This document shows positions 35,936-45,161 of a DNA stretch of 64,000 nucleotides, piece by piece (the first letter of the stretch is position 1; each line of letters opens with the position of its first letter). Source of the stretch: an uncultured Ruminococcus sp. GTDB taxonomy: Bacteria; Bacillota; Clostridia; Lachnospirales; Lachnospiraceae. The translations under genes were made by a program, and so were the position numbers. The stretch lies in NCBI GenBank assembly GCA_900541505.1, contig UQKK01000006.1:1-64000 (forward strand). The letters run 5' to 3'. Under the pieces are notes generated by a model, which searched no databases, was not told the DNA's origin, and saw only the letters and a list, made by a program, of their open reading frames with translations.

Positions 35936-36343
35936 ATGAAAGATAATGATTGTATTTTTTGTAAGCTTGCTTCAGGTGAAATCCCATCTGCTACACTTTA
36001 TGAAGATGAGGATTTCCGTGTTATCCTTGACTTAAGCCCTGCGTCAAAAGGACATGCACTTATTATACCCAAAAATCATTATAGAAATTTATATGATTTG
36101 GATGATGAACTGGCATCAAAGGTGCTCGTCCTGGCAAAGAAGATGATTAACAGACTGACAGATGTATTGGGGTGTGACGGTTACAATATCGTTCAAAACA
36201 ACGAAGAGGTCGCGGGACAGACAGTTTTCCATTTCCATATGCATTTAATTCCGCGTTACAAGGGTGATAAAGTGGGCATTGGCTGGAAAATGGGAAAACT
36301 CTCTGATGCAGATAAAGAAGAGATATTGGAAAAATTAAAATAA
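35936..36343 (+). CDS. HIT family protein
   Basis: Nucleotide hydrolase or transferase of the histidine-triad superfamily, 135 residues. The triad is FHFHMHLIPR (near residue 100), and the N-terminus CIFCKLASGEIP is typical of Hint-type proteins and may bind zinc. The C-terminus WKMGKL matches the group. The start at 35936 follows AAAGAGG. It is followed 13 bases later by a sigma factor. Confidence 0.92.
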   Translation: MKDNDCIFCKLASGEIPSATLYEDEDFRVILDLSPASKGHALIIPKNHYRNLYDLDDELASKVLVLAKKMINRLTDVLGCDGYNIVQNNEEVAGQTVFHFHMHLIPRYKGDKVGIGWKMGKLSDADKEEILEKLK

Positions 36344-36356
36344 ATGCGGAGAGAGA

Positions 36357-36902
36357 ATGTTGACAGGTAATCATGAATTTGACGAGATTTACAACAAATA
36401 TAAAAATATCGTCCTCAAAGTAGCACACGATTATTCAGAAGATTACGATGCGGCGGAAGATATCGCTCAAAAGACATTCCTACAGTTATACATTTACTAT
36501 GATAAAGCGGATAAGAAAAAGATAGCTTCGTGGTTGTATACGGTAGCGAAGCATTATGCCATAAATTACAAAAAGAAGGCAGACAGAGAAGTCTATGAGA
36601 ATGAAGATGATACGGTCAGTATTCTGGAACGTCCAAGGGAAAGTACGGAAGAGGAATTTATGGAACATGTACTTTATGACGACACCGTGAATCTCTGTGA
36701 AAAGATATTTGCTGCGCTGTTAGAAAAGAATCACAGGTGGTTCGATGCGATTTTGCTGGCATATTATCTGAATATTCCACAGACAAAGATTGCAGAAGAA
36801 ATGGGAATCAGCGTAAACGTTTTACATAGTATGCTGCATAGAGCAAAGGACTGGATTAAGAAAAATTTTAAAACAGAATATGACGAACTAAATCGGTTCT
36901 AA
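36357..36902 (+). CDS. ECF-type sigma-70 family RNA polymerase sigma factor
   Basis: A 181-residue alternative sigma factor. Region 2 is near residues 12-75 (YDAAEDIAQKTFLQLY, then WLYTVAKHYAINYKKK) and region 4 near 125-170 (NIPQTKIAEEMGISVNVLHSMLHRAKDWIKK). No anti-sigma gene directly follows; the DUF4367 membrane protein at 38198, beyond murG, is a candidate partner by family habit. The start at 36357 follows GGAGAGAGA. Confidence 0.88.
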   Translation: MLTGNHEFDEIYNKYKNIVLKVAHDYSEDYDAAEDIAQKTFLQLYIYYDKADKKKIASWLYTVAKHYAINYKKKADREVYENEDDTVSILERPRESTEEEFMEHVLYDDTVNLCEKIFAALLEKNHRWFDAILLAYYLNIPQTKIAEEMGISVNVLHSMLHRAKDWIKKNFKTEYDELNRF

Positions 36903-36959
36903 CAAATACTGAATGTGGGATGTACAGAAAAACCGAACATTTTACATTCAGTATTTGTT
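36901..36959. terminator. 16-bp inverted repeat between sigma factor and murG
   Basis: AACAAATACTGAATGT (36901-36916) and its exact inverse (36944-36959) flank a 27-base loop, beginning within the sigma-factor stop codon. The stem is AT-rich and T-runs are weak, so it may be a convergent terminator or a processing hairpin. Confidence 0.55.
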
Positions 36960-36995
36960 ATTACAGACATATTTTGGAAATCCTTTGTATAGCTG

Positions 36996-38066
36996 TCAGG
37001 ATTGCTGACTGACTTCCTCAATCAGACGGATGATAGTATCGATAGAATCCTGCTGACCGGAATTTTTCATAGCATCCATGAAAGTGCTGCGGTTGTCATA
37101 CAATTTTTGCACAGAGTCGAGAAGGCTGTCCTTTGTGAGGGCTTCCTCCTCTAAGACCATACTAAAGCCCTGTCGTTCAAATGAGCGGGCATTGAGTATC
37201 TGGTCGCCGCGGCTGGCATTTGCGGAGAGCGGTATCAAAAGATTCGGCTTTCTCAGTGCAAGCAATTCACATATCGCGTTGGCGCCGGCTCTGGAAATGA
37301 CAATATCCGCAAGGGCAAAGATATCACGCAGTTCATTCTTAATGTATTCAAACTGGCAGTAGCCCTTTGTCTGGGAAAGAGAGTCATCAAGTTTTCCTTT
37401 CCCGCACAGGTGGATGACCTGGAATTTCTCAAGGAGTTCCGGAAGCGCTTCCCGTACGGCTGTATTTACGACAACAGAGCCAAGGCTTCCGCCAATGACA
37501 AGGATGACGGGCTTATCGGATGTAAAACCGCATAAATCCATAGCAGCGATTTTATTTCCCGAAAGGAGCTCCTGGCGGATAGGGGAACCTGTGAGTACCG
37601 CTTTATCCTTGGGGAGAGCTTCTAACGTCTCCGGGAAATTACAGCATACCTTTACCGCAGAAGGAATGGCAATCTTATTCGCAAGACCGGGAGTCATATC
37701 GGATTCATGGATAATCGAAGGCACTTTATTTCTTTTTCCCGCGAGTACCACAGGAACAGAAACAAAGCCACCCTTGGAAAAAATAACATCAGGCTTCAGT
37801 TGTTTGATTAAAGCCTTCGCTTCACGGAAACCCTTTAATACACGGAAAGGGTCGGTAAAATTCTGCAGACTGAAATACCGGCGCAGTTTACCGGAGGAAA
37901 TACCGTGATAAGGAATCCCAAAAGGTTCAATCAGCTCCTTTTCGATTCCATTGTAGGACCCTATGTATTGAATGTCATAACCTAATTCCCTGAGTCTGGG
38001 GAGCAGGGCAATATTTGGAGTAACATGACCGGCTGTTCCGCCGCCGGTGAGAACGATTCGCTTCAT
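36996..38066 (-). CDS. murG: UDP-GlcNAc transferase MurG
   Basis: Adds GlcNAc to lipid I to make lipid II at the inner face of the membrane. I start at 38066 (MKRIVLTGGGTAGHVTPNIAL) with GGAGG 9 bases upstream; an earlier ATG adds seven residues. The 356-residue protein has the N-terminal GGGTAGH loop, the G-rich ILVIGGSLGSVVVN and the UDP-binding SRAGANAICELLALRKPNLLIP. It is isolated from the mur/fts cluster and runs opposite to its neighbours. Confidence 0.96.
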   Translation of the reverse strand: MKRIVLTGGGTAGHVTPNIALLPRLRELGYDIQYIGSYNGIEKELIEPFGIPYHGISSGKLRRYFSLQNFTDPFRVLKGFREAKALIKQLKPDVIFSKGGFVSVPVVLAGKRNKVPSIIHESDMTPGLANKIAIPSAVKVCCNFPETLEALPKDKAVLTGSPIRQELLSGNKIAAMDLCGFTSDKPVILVIGGSLGSVVVNTAVREALPELLEKFQVIHLCGKGKLDDSLSQTKGYCQFEYIKNELRDIFALADIVISRAGANAICELLALRKPNLLIPLSANASRGDQILNARSFERQGFSMVLEEEALTKDSLLDSVQKLYDNRSTFMDAMKNSGQQDSIDTIIRLIEEVSQQS

Positions 38067-38197
38067 AATGAAAACCTCCAGATTCAAAATAATGACACAG
38101 GAAGAAACACCTGTATCGTTGAGAAAACAAATATATTTTCATATTAACCTTATTTAATAAAATGTCAAGGAGAAAGTGTTACAAAAGAGGCAGATGG

Positions 38198-39151
38198 ATG
38201 GATAGACTGAGAAAATTATCGTTACAAAAAGAGATAGACGAGGAAGCAAAACGAATAGAGAAAAGAGTATCAGAAAATCCGGAATTGAAGGATATCCAGG
38301 TTTCGGATGAGTTTGATGCTGCCATGTTAAAGAAAATACAGGAGTATGAGGAGAATAAAGCCAAAAGAGCAGAAGCAAATTCTGTGTATTCCGAAGAGAC
38401 AGAATTTGCAGAAGAACTCATGCCGGATATGGAGCTGCTCTCCAGTAACAAGAGCATGGCGGATAAAAGTATGGCTGACAAGAACACGGCTAACAAAAGT
38501 ACAGATGACGAGATAACGGTGTCTGCAAAAGACAAAGGTCTTTCCGGCACAGTCACAGTCCGCCGCAGAAAGAAAAGAAAGTATGCTATCCTGGCTCTTG
38601 CGGCAGTCCTTATCCTTGTGCTTGGCAGCGGATTGACAAGTATAGGAAGCAAATCATATTGGAAAGTACTGTGGGAGAGAATTGTTGGCGATGAGAGGGC
38701 AACTGTAATAAATGTGGAGGATATGGAGATTCAGAATACAGAGGACAATGATGAGATAGACATATATAAAAATATAGATAAAGAATTTGGAATATCAGCA
38801 GTAAGATTGTACTACAAACCTAAAGGAATGGTATTAGAAAATTATAATATAGATAAAGAGCAAAAAATGGCGCAGTTATTTTATAGATATGGTGATGAAA
38901 CTATAAGATATATCATTTATATAAATGCGACAGACTCTTCTTTAGGTCAAAAAAATGTAGATGGACTGACAGATGAATTTATAGTCAAAACGGAAAAGAG
39001 TGAGGTTAGAATAAAAGAATATGATGTGCCAAATTACGAAAATCCACGATTTTTGGCAGATTTTAATTATAAAGGGGGACATTATCAACTAAAAGGCATA
39101 ATGGAAAAGGATGAGTTTATAAAAATTGTAGAAAATTTAAGATTTTTGTAA
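38198..39151 (+). CDS. DUF4367 domain membrane protein, possible anti-sigma factor
   Basis: A 317-residue protein with a charged cytoplasmic N-terminus, a short degenerate repeat (NKSMADKSMADKNTANKST, near residues 85-104), a membrane helix (AILALAAVLILVLGSGL, about 129-145) and an external C-terminal DUF4367-like domain. This layout is common for anti-sigma or sensor proteins near ECF sigma genes. I start at 38198 (AAGAGG upstream). The region from about 38700 on is more AT-rich than the first part. Confidence 0.7.
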   Translation: MDRLRKLSLQKEIDEEAKRIEKRVSENPELKDIQVSDEFDAAMLKKIQEYEENKAKRAEANSVYSEETEFAEELMPDMELLSSNKSMADKSMADKNTANKSTDDEITVSAKDKGLSGTVTVRRRKKRKYAILALAAVLILVLGSGLTSIGSKSYWKVLWERIVGDERATVINVEDMEIQNTEDNDEIDIYKNIDKEFGISAVRLYYKPKGMVLENYNIDKEQKMAQLFYRYGDETIRYIIYINATDSSLGQKNVDGLTDEFIVKTEKSEVRIKEYDVPNYENPRFLADFNYKGGHYQLKGIMEKDEFIKIVENLRFL

Positions 39152-39245
39152 ATTATGCGTAAGTTTTTTGAAGTTCGATTGTTTACTTATTAGAAGCCAC
39201 GAGTAGAAGTGATTCAGAATGATAAGTAATACAAAAGAGGAAATT

Positions 39246-39746
39246 ATGAAAAAAAGAATTTTATCTATTATAGGAAGTATAGCTATCTTATTTAGTATGT
39301 GCTTTACAGCTATGCCGGATGTACAAGCATCAGAGGAAGAACTGATTCAGGTAGATGGCTCCTACCTTACAACACAAGATGAATCAATAGGAAGAAGTAC
39401 AGACAGTTTGCTGAGAGGTGAACACTTGATGGATGGAATGTGTTCCATCTCAAAAGCTGGTAGAAACAGAATTTATGTTTATGCATCAACAACGGCAAAT
39501 CGTTATGTTGATTATGTAGCTGTTGATATCTATGTGGACCAGTATAACGAGGAAACAGGATACTGGGAGCAGATAGATGTATGGACAGCAGAGGATACAG
39601 ATACATATTTTGTTGCTACTTCTAAATCTATTACAGTAGACCGGGGATATTACTACAGGGTACATGCAGAGCATTTTGCAGGAATGGAAGAAGACTATCC
39701 ATATGATGAGACAACCTCCTTCACCGACGGTATACTAATTCCATAA
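39246..39746 (+). CDS. secreted DUF6147 family protein
   Basis: A 166-residue secreted protein of unknown function. The start at 39246 follows AGAGGAAATT. The signal peptide is KKRILSIIGSIAILFSMCFT with likely cleavage after VQA (residue about 27). The mature part is beta-rich, Tyr/Asp-rich, and probably binds an extracellular or envelope ligand. I recognise the DUF6147 pattern (repeat-like IYVYASTTANRYVDYVAVDI). It lies downstream of the DUF4367 protein. Confidence 0.65.
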   Translation: MKKRILSIIGSIAILFSMCFTAMPDVQASEEELIQVDGSYLTTQDESIGRSTDSLLRGEHLMDGMCSISKAGRNRIYVYASTTANRYVDYVAVDIYVDQYNEETGYWEQIDVWTAEDTDTYFVATSKSITVDRGYYYRVHAEHFAGMEEDYPYDETTSFTDGILIP

Positions 39747-39760
39747 TGTTCATATCCTAT

Positions 39761-39919
39761 AAGACCTCTTTTTTGAGTTCTGAAAGCAGATGCCATGTGG
39801 AGCACATACAGGAACTATTAACTTAAGATTCATTAAGGGAAACCTGTACCGAGAAAACACCACAAAGACCACGTGCAAATCATGGCATCTGCTTCCAGAG
39901 CTCAAGGGAGAGGTTTTTA
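39761..39919 (-). ncRNA. ssrS: long-hairpin structured RNA, candidate 6S RNA
   Basis: Arms 39761-39797 and 39881-39919 pair over about 37 bases with few mismatches (core CATGGCATCTGCTT perfect), closing an 83-base interior with further pairing (ACAGG/CCTGT, CACGTG). This rod with a large internal bubble and about 160 bases resembles 6S RNA, and the minus-strand 3' segment GGCATCTGCTTTC resembles the 3' segment of Bacillus 6S as I remember it. A possible -10 (TATATT, minus, 39919-39924) sits just before the minus-strand 5' end. Orientation and identity are inference. Confidence 0.5.
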
Positions 39920-39997
39920 ATATAAGAATTTCACCAAAGCAAGGATTCAAAAACTGCTTTTGACACTTAATCACAGCAAAACAAAAAAGCAATCGGA

Positions 39998-40240
39998 CTA
40001 TCTGCCGGTTGCTTCTTTTAATGCCTTTGCAAGTTGGTCTGGGCAGGACGTAGATTTGAAACCACAGCGGATTCCTTCTATCCTGGAAATTGCTTCGTCC
40101 ACATCCATACCTTCGATAAGGCGGGATATCCCCTGCAGATTTCCGTTGCATCCTCCGACGAAGGATACGTTCTTTACTTTGTTGTCTTCAATGTCAAAAT
40201 GAATCATCTGGGAACAGACTCCCTTTGTTCTATAGTCCAT
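39998..40240 (-). CDS. TSCPD domain protein (TIGR03905 type)
   Basis: An 80-residue protein with a TSCPD domain, the C-terminal domain found in some ribonucleotide reductases (NrdJ); stand-alone versions are uncharacterised. It has GVCSQMIHFDIEDNKV, FVGGCNGNLQGISRLIEG and the signature STSCPDQLAKAL. Three or four Cys residues could bind metal. The start follows AAAGGAGATTCTC. Confidence 0.85.
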   Translation of the reverse strand: MDYRTKGVCSQMIHFDIEDNKVKNVSFVGGCNGNLQGISRLIEGMDVDEAISRIEGIRCGFKSTSCPDQLAKALKEATGR

Positions 40241-40377
40241 GAGAATCTCCTTTCTTTTTTCTTTTGTGAATTACCGTAATGGCTAAAAATTAAGACTTGC
40301 AGCCCACCGCCTGGTATACTGTCTCATCCACATTTCGCATAATGACTTGCTTGGATTTCCATCTTCTTTCTTATATC

Positions 40378-41178
40378 TCAAGCCAGAACGGCAAATTTAA
40401 TTGCATTATAAATGTTTATTCCGATAATTACAACCATTAAGAAGATAAATAATTTATTTACAGCGTCTTCTTCTATCTTTTTATTGATTTTGCTGCCAAT
40501 CGTACCGCCGAGTACACCGCCCAGTACCATGAAAATGAGGTAGGAAATCTGTACGTCCGGTATTGTTTTTGTGACGCAGGTCTGTACAAGGCTTGTTATC
40601 TGCGAAAACATGATGATGTACAGGGAGGAGAGCGCCGCCTCTTTGGTTGACATGGAGAAGAACCAGGCGAGTACAACGAGATTGATAGGTCCTCCGCCGA
40701 TTCCCAGGAAGCTGGACATGATGCCCAGGATAATGCCAATCACGATACAGAGCCAAATCTGCTTATACTGTTTGGTCTGGATACGGCTTTTAAATATAGT
40801 ATAAATCAGTGTGCCAACGGTTATGATGATGAGGACAACTGCCTGTGTGAGTCCCACCAGGTTTTCATTTCCAACGGCGTTTTTCAGTATCTGGAACATG
40901 CTCTTTCCCATCACGCCTCCTGCCGCCGCTCCAATGGCAAGGGCAGTGGCAATCCGTACATCCAGCTTTGCCGATTTTGATTTAATATTTTTATACACGG
41001 AGATGACTGACATAGAGAGCACGGTACATCCGGAGAGGAAGCTTATGCTGCTCACGCTCATGATTCCGGTGGCATCCAGCACAGGCTTGATGATGACACC
41101 GCCGCCGATGCCGCAGATAGAGCCTACGATGGATGAGAGGATACTTACTAAAAAAAAGATACAAATGTTGACAATCAT
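40378..41178 (-). CDS. TauE/SafE family anion exporter
   Basis: Predicted sulfite or organosulfonate exporter, 266 residues with about eight membrane segments in two related halves (GSICGIGGGVIIKPVLDA near 18 and SSFLGIGGGPINLVVLAW near 163 are the duplicated Gly-rich motifs). It overlaps the sulfatase maturase gene by 4 bases (ATGA), so they are translated together. In this context export of sulfite or sulfate released from sulfated substrates is plausible. Confidence 0.87.
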   Translation of the reverse strand: MIVNICIFFLVSILSSIVGSICGIGGGVIIKPVLDATGIMSVSSISFLSGCTVLSMSVISVYKNIKSKSAKLDVRIATALAIGAAAGGVMGKSMFQILKNAVGNENLVGLTQAVVLIIITVGTLIYTIFKSRIQTKQYKQIWLCIVIGIILGIMSSFLGIGGGPINLVVLAWFFSMSTKEAALSSLYIIMFSQITSLVQTCVTKTIPDVQISYLIFMVLGGVLGGTIGSKINKKIEEDAVNKLFIFLMVVIIGINIYNAIKFAVLA

Positions 41179-42317
41179 GGCTGCCTCCTTAAATATTGCG
41201 CAATTTCAGCGAGCCGTTCTCCCGCTTTATCAAAAAACATCCGGTAGCTTTCGCAGAAATAACTGCGGTAGGTTTTCCCGTCAGGTTCAAGAATACGGGT
41301 TCTTCTGCATCCGCCCCGGCAAAGGGTGTAGTGCGGACATTCCCGGCATGTGTCGCTGATGTTTTTTGAATCTTCGATGAAGCGTTTTGCACGTTCATGT
41401 TCAAAAAAGTCAGAAATCGAATTTTCATTGAAGTTTCCCAGCCTGTATTCATCCAACACGTAGAAATCGCAGGGATACACGCTGCCGTCCGCCTCAGTGA
41501 CACCCTGCATACTGCAGATACCGCGCAGGTCGCAGGACTCGGGCGGGATATTAAGAAGAATACCGATATAGTTTTCAAACTGGCGGATATAGGGGGATTT
41601 TCCCCGCTTCCAGTCCTTATACCACATATCAAAGAGCTGCACGAGAAATTCCCCGTACATCTGAGGCGTCAGGGAATAAGGGCGCGGCTCCAGAAAATCG
41701 GGTTGAGGTGTCCCCTCCTCACTGAGAGGGTCTAGGCAGGTGATGTACTGCTGATATTCCCAGCCGTTTTTCTTATATTCTCTGTAAATCTCACGAATCT
41801 TTGGGGCTGTGTAGGCGTTTACTACAGTGAGGATATTGAAATCCACCTGATATTCCTCCAGCAGATGGATAGAGTGGAGGATGCGGTCATAGGTCGGCTT
41901 TTTGTCCTTTGTGTGGCGGCACATATCATGGGTTTCGCGGGTGCCGTCCACGGATACGCCTACGAGAAAATGATTGTCCCGGAAAAATTCGCACCATTCT
42001 TCATTTATCTGCAGACCGTTTGTCTGGATGGCATTGGAGACACGCACTCGGTTGCGGTTAAAGCGCTGCTCAAATTCTATTGCTTTCTGATAAAAAGAAA
42101 GACCGCGCAAGGTGGGTTCTCCGCCCTGGAAGGCAAAGCAGATATCCGACTTCGCCTGAAAGAGTGTTTTTTTAATGATATTTTTCAGTGTGTCCTCGGA
42201 CATCATGCCGTAGGACGCCTGCTCCCTCTTGGCTGCCTCATCGCAGTAGAAACAGTAGTCACAGTACATGCTGCACTGGCTGGATGAGGGCTTAATCAAT
42301 ACGGTTTGTAAATACAT
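41175..42317 (-). CDS. anaerobic sulfatase-maturating enzyme (radical SAM, SPASM)
   Basis: Converts the active-site Cys or Ser of sulfatases to formylglycine without oxygen. The 380-residue protein has the radical-SAM CxxxCxxC cluster motif (CSMYCDYC, residues about 16-23), the Gly-rich AFQGGEPTLRG, and C-terminal Cys clusters of the SPASM domain (CDLRGIC, YPCDFYV, CRECPHYTLCRGGCRR). The sulfatase at 59527 in this window has a Cys-type site, so it is a likely client. No sulfatase gene is directly adjacent. Confidence 0.92.
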   Translation of the reverse strand: MYLQTVLIKPSSSQCSMYCDYCFYCDEAAKREQASYGMMSEDTLKNIIKKTLFQAKSDICFAFQGGEPTLRGLSFYQKAIEFEQRFNRNRVRVSNAIQTNGLQINEEWCEFFRDNHFLVGVSVDGTRETHDMCRHTKDKKPTYDRILHSIHLLEEYQVDFNILTVVNAYTAPKIREIYREYKKNGWEYQQYITCLDPLSEEGTPQPDFLEPRPYSLTPQMYGEFLVQLFDMWYKDWKRGKSPYIRQFENYIGILLNIPPESCDLRGICSMQGVTEADGSVYPCDFYVLDEYRLGNFNENSISDFFEHERAKRFIEDSKNISDTCRECPHYTLCRGGCRRTRILEPDGKTYRSYFCESYRMFFDKAGERLAEIAQYLRRQP

Positions 42318-42790
42318 ATTATTTCCTCAAATCTCAATCCTTCTATTTTTCAGCCGGAATTTGCAGAAGAAAACCGCAGCCTCTTTACCATTTGCAAAAC
42401 ACGGCTTTGGGTAAATCGAAAGTGGCGGCAGCTTTACAAATTCTCAAACGGCTGACTGCACTTTATACATTGTAGCACAGATTCAGGTTTCGTATGTCAT
42501 TTTTCGGGATTATTTTTTGAAAAGTGACAATCCAAAGGCAGGAAAGACAAATGGAGGGCGATCGGCTTTTGTGTTCTCAGCTAAAAGGTTCGAGACGGTT
42601 CTCAAGGGGCTTGAGAATGGATTTAAGATACGAAAAATCGTTCTCTTCAGGGAGGGGCTGTGTAGAAATATGTAGAACGGTTTTTGAGGAAAGTCCTTGA
42701 AAGATGTTCTATAATGTGCTCAAACACAATGCATGAGGCGTGAGGGGCAGCATCCATTGTGAGAGAATTTTAAAACAGGAGGGAGCAGCT
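42318..42790. other. 473-base intergenic region without a gene
   Basis: Divergent promoter region. It holds a small hairpin TTCTCAAG/CTTGAGAA (42599-42617) and TATAAT at 42710-42715, the likely -10 for the downstream plus-strand gene. I see no coding potential or RNA gene. Confidence 0.5.
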
Positions 42791-43642
42791 ATGTTAAAAG
42801 AACTGGCGGCGGATACCAATATCATCCTATATCTGATGATTGCTGTCGGCGTGATTGGTATCCTTGCAAAAATAATCAATCAGATTACACTGCGAAGACT
42901 GGTAAAGGCAGCGGGCAGTATGTCAAAAAGTACACACAAATTGATGAAACTGGTGCGGGCAAAATATGAGCACGCATGCATGGTACACGATTCAGTAGAA
43001 AATACAGATGCATTTGTAGAAAAATATATATTCGAATACCGGGGATTTCTCTTACGGATACATACCTGGAGACAGCTCGAGCTGCAGGCAGTCTGGTTTG
43101 CGGGAATCCTGGCGGCGCTTGGAGCGTCGGCTCAATATCTTTCCTACGGGTTCAATGAATCCGTGTTTCAATATATTGCGGCAGGGGCGGCGGAAATGGT
43201 GCTTCTGTTTGTCATCAGGCAATTGTCGGACGAGCCGTATAAAATCAATGCGGCGAAGGTCTATATGGTAGATTATCTGGAAAATACCTGTGCCTGCCGC
43301 TACAAAAAGCAGAAGACAGCAGAAAAGGAGACTATCAATGTGATTGCTGCGGAAAATGCGGCAAAGCAGGAGACAGTAAGAGAGGAAATCCCTCTGTCAC
43401 AGGAAAGTACAGCGGGATACAGAGAGCAGGAACCAAATCTGTCTATCAATATTGAGGGAGAGCCAAGGGCAGTGCGTACCTCGGAGAGCAAAGCCTTAAA
43501 CCGCGGCGCGGAATCTCTAAGGGACGGGGAATCCGCACGCCAGATTCTCAAAAGGAGCATAAAAGAAAAGCAGGAAGAAGGGGGAGGTGCTGCACTCAAG
43601 GAAGAGGCAATCCGTCAGATTCTGGAGGAGTTTTTGGCTTGA
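42791..43642 (+). CDS. membrane protein of unknown function
   Basis: A 283-residue protein that I cannot assign. I start at 42791 (MLKELAADT) with AGGAGGGAG upstream. It has an N-terminal membrane segment (about 11-30), a basic helical region (RLVKAAGSMSKSTHKLMKLV), two membrane segments near 105-125 and 130-150, and a long charged cytoplasmic tail rich in Glu, Ala and Lys that ends in an amphipathic ARQILKRSIKEKQEE and RQILEEFL repeat. It lies upstream of pgi but has its own spacer. Similar proteins occur in Lachnospiraceae. Confidence 0.65.
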   Translation: MLKELAADTNIILYLMIAVGVIGILAKIINQITLRRLVKAAGSMSKSTHKLMKLVRAKYEHACMVHDSVENTDAFVEKYIFEYRGFLLRIHTWRQLELQAVWFAGILAALGASAQYLSYGFNESVFQYIAAGAAEMVLLFVIRQLSDEPYKINAAKVYMVDYLENTCACRYKKQKTAEKETINVIAAENAAKQETVREEIPLSQESTAGYREQEPNLSINIEGEPRAVRTSESKALNRGAESLRDGESARQILKRSIKEKQEEGGGAALKEEAIRQILEEFLA

Positions 43643-43728
43643 ATAACCCTTGCAGATTTGGTAAAATATGCTTATAAATCGGCAGTTTAGCCGATTGTTA
43701 TAAAAGTGAGCAGAGAGGAAGGGTATCA

Positions 43729-45075
43729 ATGGCTAAAGTAACATTTGATTATTCAAAAGCATGTAGTTTTGTTCAGGAACATGAGATGGAATATATGAGT
43801 GAGCTTGTCGCTCAGGCGAAGGACAAGTTGCTCGCGAAGACAGGAGCGGGAAACGATTTTCTCGGATGGATTGATTTGCCTGTGGATTATGATAAAGAAG
43901 AATTTGACCGTATTTTGAAGGCGGCTAAGAAGATTCAGAATGACTCCGAAGTACTGCTTGTCATCGGAATCGGCGGTTCTTATCTTGGCGCAAGAGCTGC
44001 GATTGAGTTCCTGGGACATTCCTTTGCCAATGTCGTTTCCAGAGAAATCCGCAAATCCCCGGAGATTTATTATGTAGGGAACAGCATCAGCAGCACCTAC
44101 ATTAAGCATCTGGTGGATGTAATCGGGGACAGAGATTTCTCCATCAACATGATTTCCAAGTCAGGTACGACTACAGAGCCTGCCATTGCCTTCCGTGTAT
44201 TTAAAGAGATACTGGAGAAGAAATACGGAAAAGAAGAAGCGGCAAAGAGGATTTATGCGACCACGGACAAAGCGAAGGGAGCATTGAAGAATCTTGCGAC
44301 AGAAGAAGGATATGAGACATTTGTTGTACCGGATGATGTGGGAGGACGTTTCTCAGTGCTGACCGCTGTAGGGCTTCTGCCAATCGCGGTGAGCGGAGCT
44401 GATATTACAAAATTGATGGAAGGGGCAGCTTCCGGAAGAAAAGCAGCGCTTGAAAATGATTTTGCCGAAAATGACGCTTTGCAGTATGCGGCAATCCGCA
44501 ATATCCTGCTGCGTAAAGGAAAGACAATCGAAGTTCTGGCTAATTATGAGCCAAGCCTGCACTATGTATCAGAGTGGTGGAAACAGCTCTACGGAGAGAG
44601 CGAAGGAAAGGACCAGAAGGGAATCTTCCCGGCATCCGTGGATTTGACGACAGACCTTCACTCCATGGGACAGTTTATTCAGGACGGAAACAGAATCTTA
44701 TTTGAGACAGTGCTCAATGTGGAGAAATCCAGAGAGGAAATCATCATCAATGAGGAGCCGGTTGATTTGGACGGGTTGAATTATCTGGCTGGAAAGGATG
44801 TAGATTTCATCAATAAGAGCGCGATGAATGGCACTATCCTGGCTCACACGGACGGCAATGTCCCCAACCTGATGGTGAAGATACCTGAGCAGAATGAATT
44901 TTACCTCGGTGAATTGTTCTATTTCTTTGAGTTCGCCTGCGGTATCAGTGGATATTTACTCGGCGTTAATCCATTCAACCAGCCGGGCGTGGAAAGTTAT
45001 AAGAGAAATATGTTTGCTCTGCTTGGGAAACCGGGGTATGAGAAAGAAAGAGAAGAGTTGTTAAAGAGATTATAG
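43729..45075 (+). CDS. pgi: glucose-6-phosphate isomerase
   Basis: Interconverts glucose 6-phosphate and fructose 6-phosphate. The 448-residue protein is the shorter Gram-positive type. It shows VIGIGGSYLGARAAIEFLG (near 80), SKSGTTTEPAIAFR (near 143) with the phosphate-binding Ser/Thr residues, the catalytic Glu region SMGQFIQDG, and the PGI signature VNPFNQPGVESYKRNMFAL near the end. The start follows AGAGAGGAAGGG. Confidence 0.97.
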   Translation: MAKVTFDYSKACSFVQEHEMEYMSELVAQAKDKLLAKTGAGNDFLGWIDLPVDYDKEEFDRILKAAKKIQNDSEVLLVIGIGGSYLGARAAIEFLGHSFANVVSREIRKSPEIYYVGNSISSTYIKHLVDVIGDRDFSINMISKSGTTTEPAIAFRVFKEILEKKYGKEEAAKRIYATTDKAKGALKNLATEEGYETFVVPDDVGGRFSVLTAVGLLPIAVSGADITKLMEGAASGRKAALENDFAENDALQYAAIRNILLRKGKTIEVLANYEPSLHYVSEWWKQLYGESEGKDQKGIFPASVDLTTDLHSMGQFIQDGNRILFETVLNVEKSREEIIINEEPVDLDGLNYLAGKDVDFINKSAMNGTILAHTDGNVPNLMVKIPEQNEFYLGELFYFFEFACGISGYLLGVNPFNQPGVESYKRNMFALLGKPGYEKEREELLKRL

Positions 45076-45101
45076 ATTGATGTGTAGGAAGTTCTAACAG
45101 A

Positions 45102-45160
45102 GATGAGGATGTCTCTTCTGCAGATATGATATCTGCGGGAGAGGACATCCTCATTTTTTT
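45102..45160 (+). terminator. Rho-independent terminator of pgi
   Basis: ATGAGGATGTC (45103-45113) pairs with GACATCCTCAT (45144-45154), with an inner GCAGATAT/ATATCTGC stem, followed by TTTTTTG. Confidence 0.92.
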
Positions 45161-45161
45161 G

